A stretch of DNA of 7,054 bases, from positions 1 through 7,054 of the forward strand of contig JAFYIW010000056.1 of the NCBI GenBank assembly GCA_017538465.1, in the 5' to 3' direction. Positions 5,271-7,054 of this stretch are shown here, in pieces (the stretch's first letter is position 1; the number at the start of each line of letters is the position of its first letter). Source of the stretch: Victivallales bacterium. GTDB taxonomy: Bacteria > Verrucomicrobiota > Lentisphaeria > Oligosphaerales > Oligosphaeraceae. The position numbers and the translations under genes were made by a program. The notes under the pieces are model-generated. The model had not been told where the DNA came from and ran no database searches. It worked only from the letters and a program-made list of their open reading frames with translations.

Positions 5271-6530
5271 TCATTCGCGCAGGGTGCCATTGCCGATGGC
5301 AATCCACTTGTAGGTGCACAATTCCGCCGGTCCGACTGGTCCACGCGCATGCAGCCGGTCGGTGCTGATGCCCACGACGGCCCCCATGCCGTAGTCCCCG
5401 CCGCCTGAGAGACGTGTGGAGGCATTGACCAGCACGGAGGCCGAATCCACGGCACAGGTGAAACGCCGTGCCAGTTCCAGGCTGCCGGTGATGATGCCGT
5501 CCGTGTGTCCCGAGCCGTGTTTGGCGATGTGGTCGATGGCCTCCTCGATGCCGTGGACCACCTTGATGGAGAGGATGGGCGCCAGGTACTCCGTGTCCCA
5601 GTCCGCCTCGGTGGCGGGAAGACACTCCGAGACGATTTTGCGCGTCTCCTTGCATCCGCGCAGCTCCACGCCCTGTGCCCGAAGCGCCGCCGCGATCGGC
5701 GGAAGGAGTCGCTCGGCGCAGTCTGCATCCACCAGCAAGGTCTCCAGGGCATTGCAGACCTCCACACGCTGGCATTTTGAATTGACGACGAGCGAGACGG
5801 CGATCGCCTCGTCCGCGTCGGCGGCGACATACTGGTGGCAGATGCCGTCATAGTGTTTCAGGACGGGGATGCGGGTGCCCTCCGACACCGCCCGGATAAG
5901 CTGTTTGCCGCCCCGCGGAATCACCAAATCCACGTATTGGTCCTGCTGAAGTAGTTCGCGGACGGCATCGTGGTCGGTGCGCTCAATCAGCTGCACGGCG
6001 TCGGCGGGCAGACCGGCCTCCGCCAGGGCCTCGCGCATCGCGCGGGCGAGGACGCGGTTGGTCCGGATCGACTCCGAACCACCTTTCAGGATGACCGCAT
6101 TGCCGCTCTTCAAGGCGACGGCCGCCGCGTCCGTGGTCACATTGGGACGGGCCTCGTAGATGATGGCGATGACGCCGATGGGGACGGCGACCTTGCTGAC
6201 CTGCAAGCCGCTGGGCATTGTGCGTCCCTCCAGGACACGCCCGACAGGGTCGGGCAAGGCCGCCGCCTCGCGCAGGCGTTTCAGCATGTAGTCGAAAATC
6301 TTCTCCGTGACCTGGAGACGCTTCTGGAAGGCGGGAGAAAGTCCGGGTGCGGCGGCCAGGTCCTCCGCATTGGCGGCAAAGAGCTCCGCCTTGACCTCCA
6401 GCAGCTTCTCCGCCATGCGGTTCAATGCCGTCTGGCGCGCCATTCCTGAGGCGGAGGCCAGAGCGCTCAGGGATTGCCTGGCGGCCTGCGCCATCTCCGG
6501 AATGCTTGGAGTGTTGTTGCGTGAGTCCAT
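5271..6530 (-). CDS. proA: Gamma-glutamyl phosphate reductase (glutamate-5-semialdehyde dehydrogenase)
   Basis: ProA reduces gamma-glutamyl phosphate with NADPH to glutamate-5-semialdehyde, the second step of proline synthesis from glutamate, in the cytoplasm. The 419 residues match the usual length and are intact. Visible landmarks are IGVIAIIYEARPNVTTDAA (118-136) and LKSGNAVILKGGSES (140-154) of the cofactor domain, VIPRGGKQL (203-211), the catalytic Cys259 in RVEVCNALETLLV (255-267), and the ProA signature with V325, A331, HI 334-335, HGSGHTD 338-344 and I346. The C terminus TYKWIAIGNGTLRE is also typical. The usual Pro-Gly two residues before the catalytic Cys is Val-Glu here. ATG at 6530 is the first Met after an in-frame TAA; no Shine-Dalgarno is evident, so translation may be weak or structure-controlled. 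proB, its normal partner, is not in the window. proA heads a likely four-gene operon with envelope and secreted genes, 45 bp before the first. Confidence 0.97.
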   Translation of the reverse strand: MDSRNNTPSIPEMAQAARQSLSALASASGMARQTALNRMAEKLLEVKAELFAANAEDLAAAPGLSPAFQKRLQVTEKIFDYMLKRLREAAALPDPVGRVLEGRTMPSGLQVSKVAVPIGVIAIIYEARPNVTTDAAAVALKSGNAVILKGGSESIRTNRVLARAMREALAEAGLPADAVQLIERTDHDAVRELLQQDQYVDLVIPRGGKQLIRAVSEGTRIPVLKHYDGICHQYVAADADEAIAVSLVVNSKCQRVEVCNALETLLVDADCAERLLPPIAAALRAQGVELRGCKETRKIVSECLPATEADWDTEYLAPILSIKVVHGIEEAIDHIAKHGSGHTDGIITGSLELARRFTCAVDSASVLVNASTRLSGGGDYGMGAVVGISTDRLHARGPVGPAELCTYKWIAIGNGTLRE

Positions 6531-6568
6531 TACCGTGATGCGGTTGATGACGATGAGGCAGGCTTACC

Positions 6569-6580
6569 CGCTTGCAAGCG
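6569..6580. repeat. Perfect 12-bp palindrome in the proA leader
   Basis: CGCTTGCAAGCG is fully self-complementary and lies 39 bp upstream of the proA ATG, downstream of the predicted promoter. Its form suits a dimeric repressor operator or a small RNA stem, but a palindrome this short can arise by chance. There is no evidence of which protein would bind. Confidence 0.35.
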
Positions 6581-6591
6581 AGAAGCGAGGA

Positions 6592-6612
6592 AAGAAAGTG
6601 TAATACTTTCTT
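6592..6612. repeat. 7-bp inverted repeat in the proA leader
   Basis: AAGAAAG (6592-6598) and CTTTCTT (6606-6612) flank the 7-nt spacer TGTAATA. It would form a moderate hairpin in the proA leader RNA or serve as a dyad binding site just downstream of the predicted transcription start. No U-tract follows on the minus strand, so it is not a terminator for that direction. Confidence 0.35.
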
Positions 6613-6637
6613 GACCAAACGAGAACCATTTTATCCT

Positions 6638-6666
6638 AATATAGACCTAAAACTGTGAATTGTCGG
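6638..6666 (-). promoter_or_regulatory. Possible sigma-70-type promoter of the proA operon
   Basis: On the minus strand CCGACA (6661-6666, four of six matches to TTGACA) is separated by exactly 17 nt from TATATT (6638-6643, five of six matches to TATAAT). Transcription would start near 6631, giving a leader of about 100 nt before the proA ATG. The area is AT-rich relative to proA. The call rests on consensus matching only. Confidence 0.4.
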
Positions 6667-6773
6667 GATTTTGCATAAGAACACACTACCGTACCGATAA
6701 AAGTCTCCAGTAAAATACGCAAACCTATGTTCCCCGAGAGGGTGCCTAACGGCAGAATTATCGTTTTGGGCTT

Positions 6774-6806
6774 TACCCCAAGGGGTATCGCGCCCTTTTC
6801 GGGCGC
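6774..6806. repeat. Two adjacent tight hairpins bordering the tandem array
   Basis: TACCCC-AA-GGGGTA (6774-6787) and GCGCCC-TTTTC-GGGCGC (6790-6806) each have perfect 6-bp arms and lie 2 bp apart. Neither is followed by a clear T-run in either direction, so I do not call them terminators. They resemble the short palindromic elements that often accompany intergenic repeat families. Confidence 0.5.
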
Positions 6807-6825
6807 AGGATGCTGGTGGTGCCTG

Positions 6826-7054
6826 CTCCCCGCCAGCTGCGCACCCTCACGGGTGCTTGCGGGCGGCTACGCATGGTTGCGCACTCCGTGCGCTCGCCGC
6901 TTCGCGGCTGAATTTGTTGCTGGCCTCCCCGCCAGCTGCGCACCATCACGGACGCTTGCGGGCGGTTACGCATGGTTGCGCACTCCGTGCGCTCGCCGCT
7001 TCACGGCTGAATTTGTTGCTGGCCTCCCCGCCAGCTGCGCACCTTCACGGGCGC
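6826..7054. repeat. 99-bp tandem repeat array, hairpin-rich, truncated by the window edge
   Basis: The unit starting CGCCAGCTGC recurs at 6831, 6930 and 7029, an exact period of 99 bp; shared CTCCC extends homology left to 6826. The two complete units differ at about five positions, and the third is cut after 26 nt. Each complete unit keeps a perfect hairpin GCGCAC-TCC-GTGCGC (6879-6893 and 6978-6992). A second hairpin GCCGC-TTC-GCGGC (6896-6908) has one mismatch in unit two, and GCACCC-TCAC-GGGTGC (6841-6856) is broken in units two and three. The period is a multiple of three, so long frames stay open by default. On the minus strand a frame of about 66 codons is closed by TGA in unit two through one base change, which argues against coding there. 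A plus-strand frame is open across the array but has no credible start. It is most likely a non-coding intergenic repeat. Confidence 0.8.

Larger units (their letters stand above)
6531..6825. other. Gene-free region upstream of proA
   Basis: No convincing coding ORF is seen on either strand between the proA start and the tandem array. The proA-proximal part (6531-6666) holds the palindrome, inverted repeat and possible promoter listed separately. The stretch 6667-6773 is plain mixed-composition DNA in which I see nothing specific. The rest contains two tight hairpins. Confidence 0.6.

Noticed and set aside
5970..6449. Plus-strand 159-codon frame
   Set aside because: It is antisense to the well-supported proA, with no start signal or recognisable domain.
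6773..6973. 66-codon minus-strand ORF inside the tandem array
   Set aside because: It exists because the 99-bp period is divisible by three. A TGA appears in the same frame in the next unit, there is no ribosome site, and the Arg-rich product fits no family.
6826..7054. CRISPR array
   Set aside because: Units are contiguous 99-bp near-identical copies with no alternating unique spacers.

Overview
All protein genes in this window lie on the minus strand. Coding DNA is GC-rich, and the gap at about 1407-1784 is clearly AT-richer. A lipoprotein with an export signal and large proteins built like type I secretion or outer-surface substrates point to a Gram-negative (diderm) bacterium. The C-terminal RTX cassette of the large sulfotransferase-like protein resembles cassettes I remember from gut Lentisphaerota/Victivallales-type and Synergistota genomes. 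That placement is inference from memory, not something the sequence proves.

Layout in transcription order (right to left). The right edge (6826-7054) is a tandem array with a 99-bp unit, rich in small hairpins and cut by the window end, with two more tight hairpins beside it (6774-6806). A possible promoter (6638-6666) and a leader with a 12-bp palindrome and an inverted repeat precede proA (5271-6530), gamma-glutamyl phosphate reductase of proline synthesis. Three genes follow in the same direction with very even gaps of 45, 43 and 47 bp: a 106-residue membrane protein (4905-5225), a chagasin-family (I42) cysteine-protease-inhibitor lipoprotein (4409-4861), and an 858-residue arylsulfate-sulfotransferase-like beta-propeller with an RTX calcium-binding C terminus (1785-4361). 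The spacing suggests an operon in which a housekeeping proline gene leads three envelope or secreted genes.

A structured, AT-rich intergenic region of 378 bp follows. On the minus strand it holds an exact extended -10 promoter, a perfect 9-bp inverted repeat that would form the 5' end of the transcript, a terminator-like hairpin, and a 35-codon small ORF with a strong Shine-Dalgarno sequence. After that begins a large protein with AIDA/strand-loop-strand-like beta-helix repeats (1-1406) that runs off the left edge.

Overall the window looks like a surface/secretome locus attached to proA. The two large proteins lack a Sec signal, and one carries RTX repeats, so type I export is likely, but no transporter is in view. 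The observations most worth a second look are the structured leader with its small ORF, the RTX-exported sulfotransferase fold, and the 99-bp hairpin array. I see no tRNA, rRNA, CRISPR array, transposase or phage gene.
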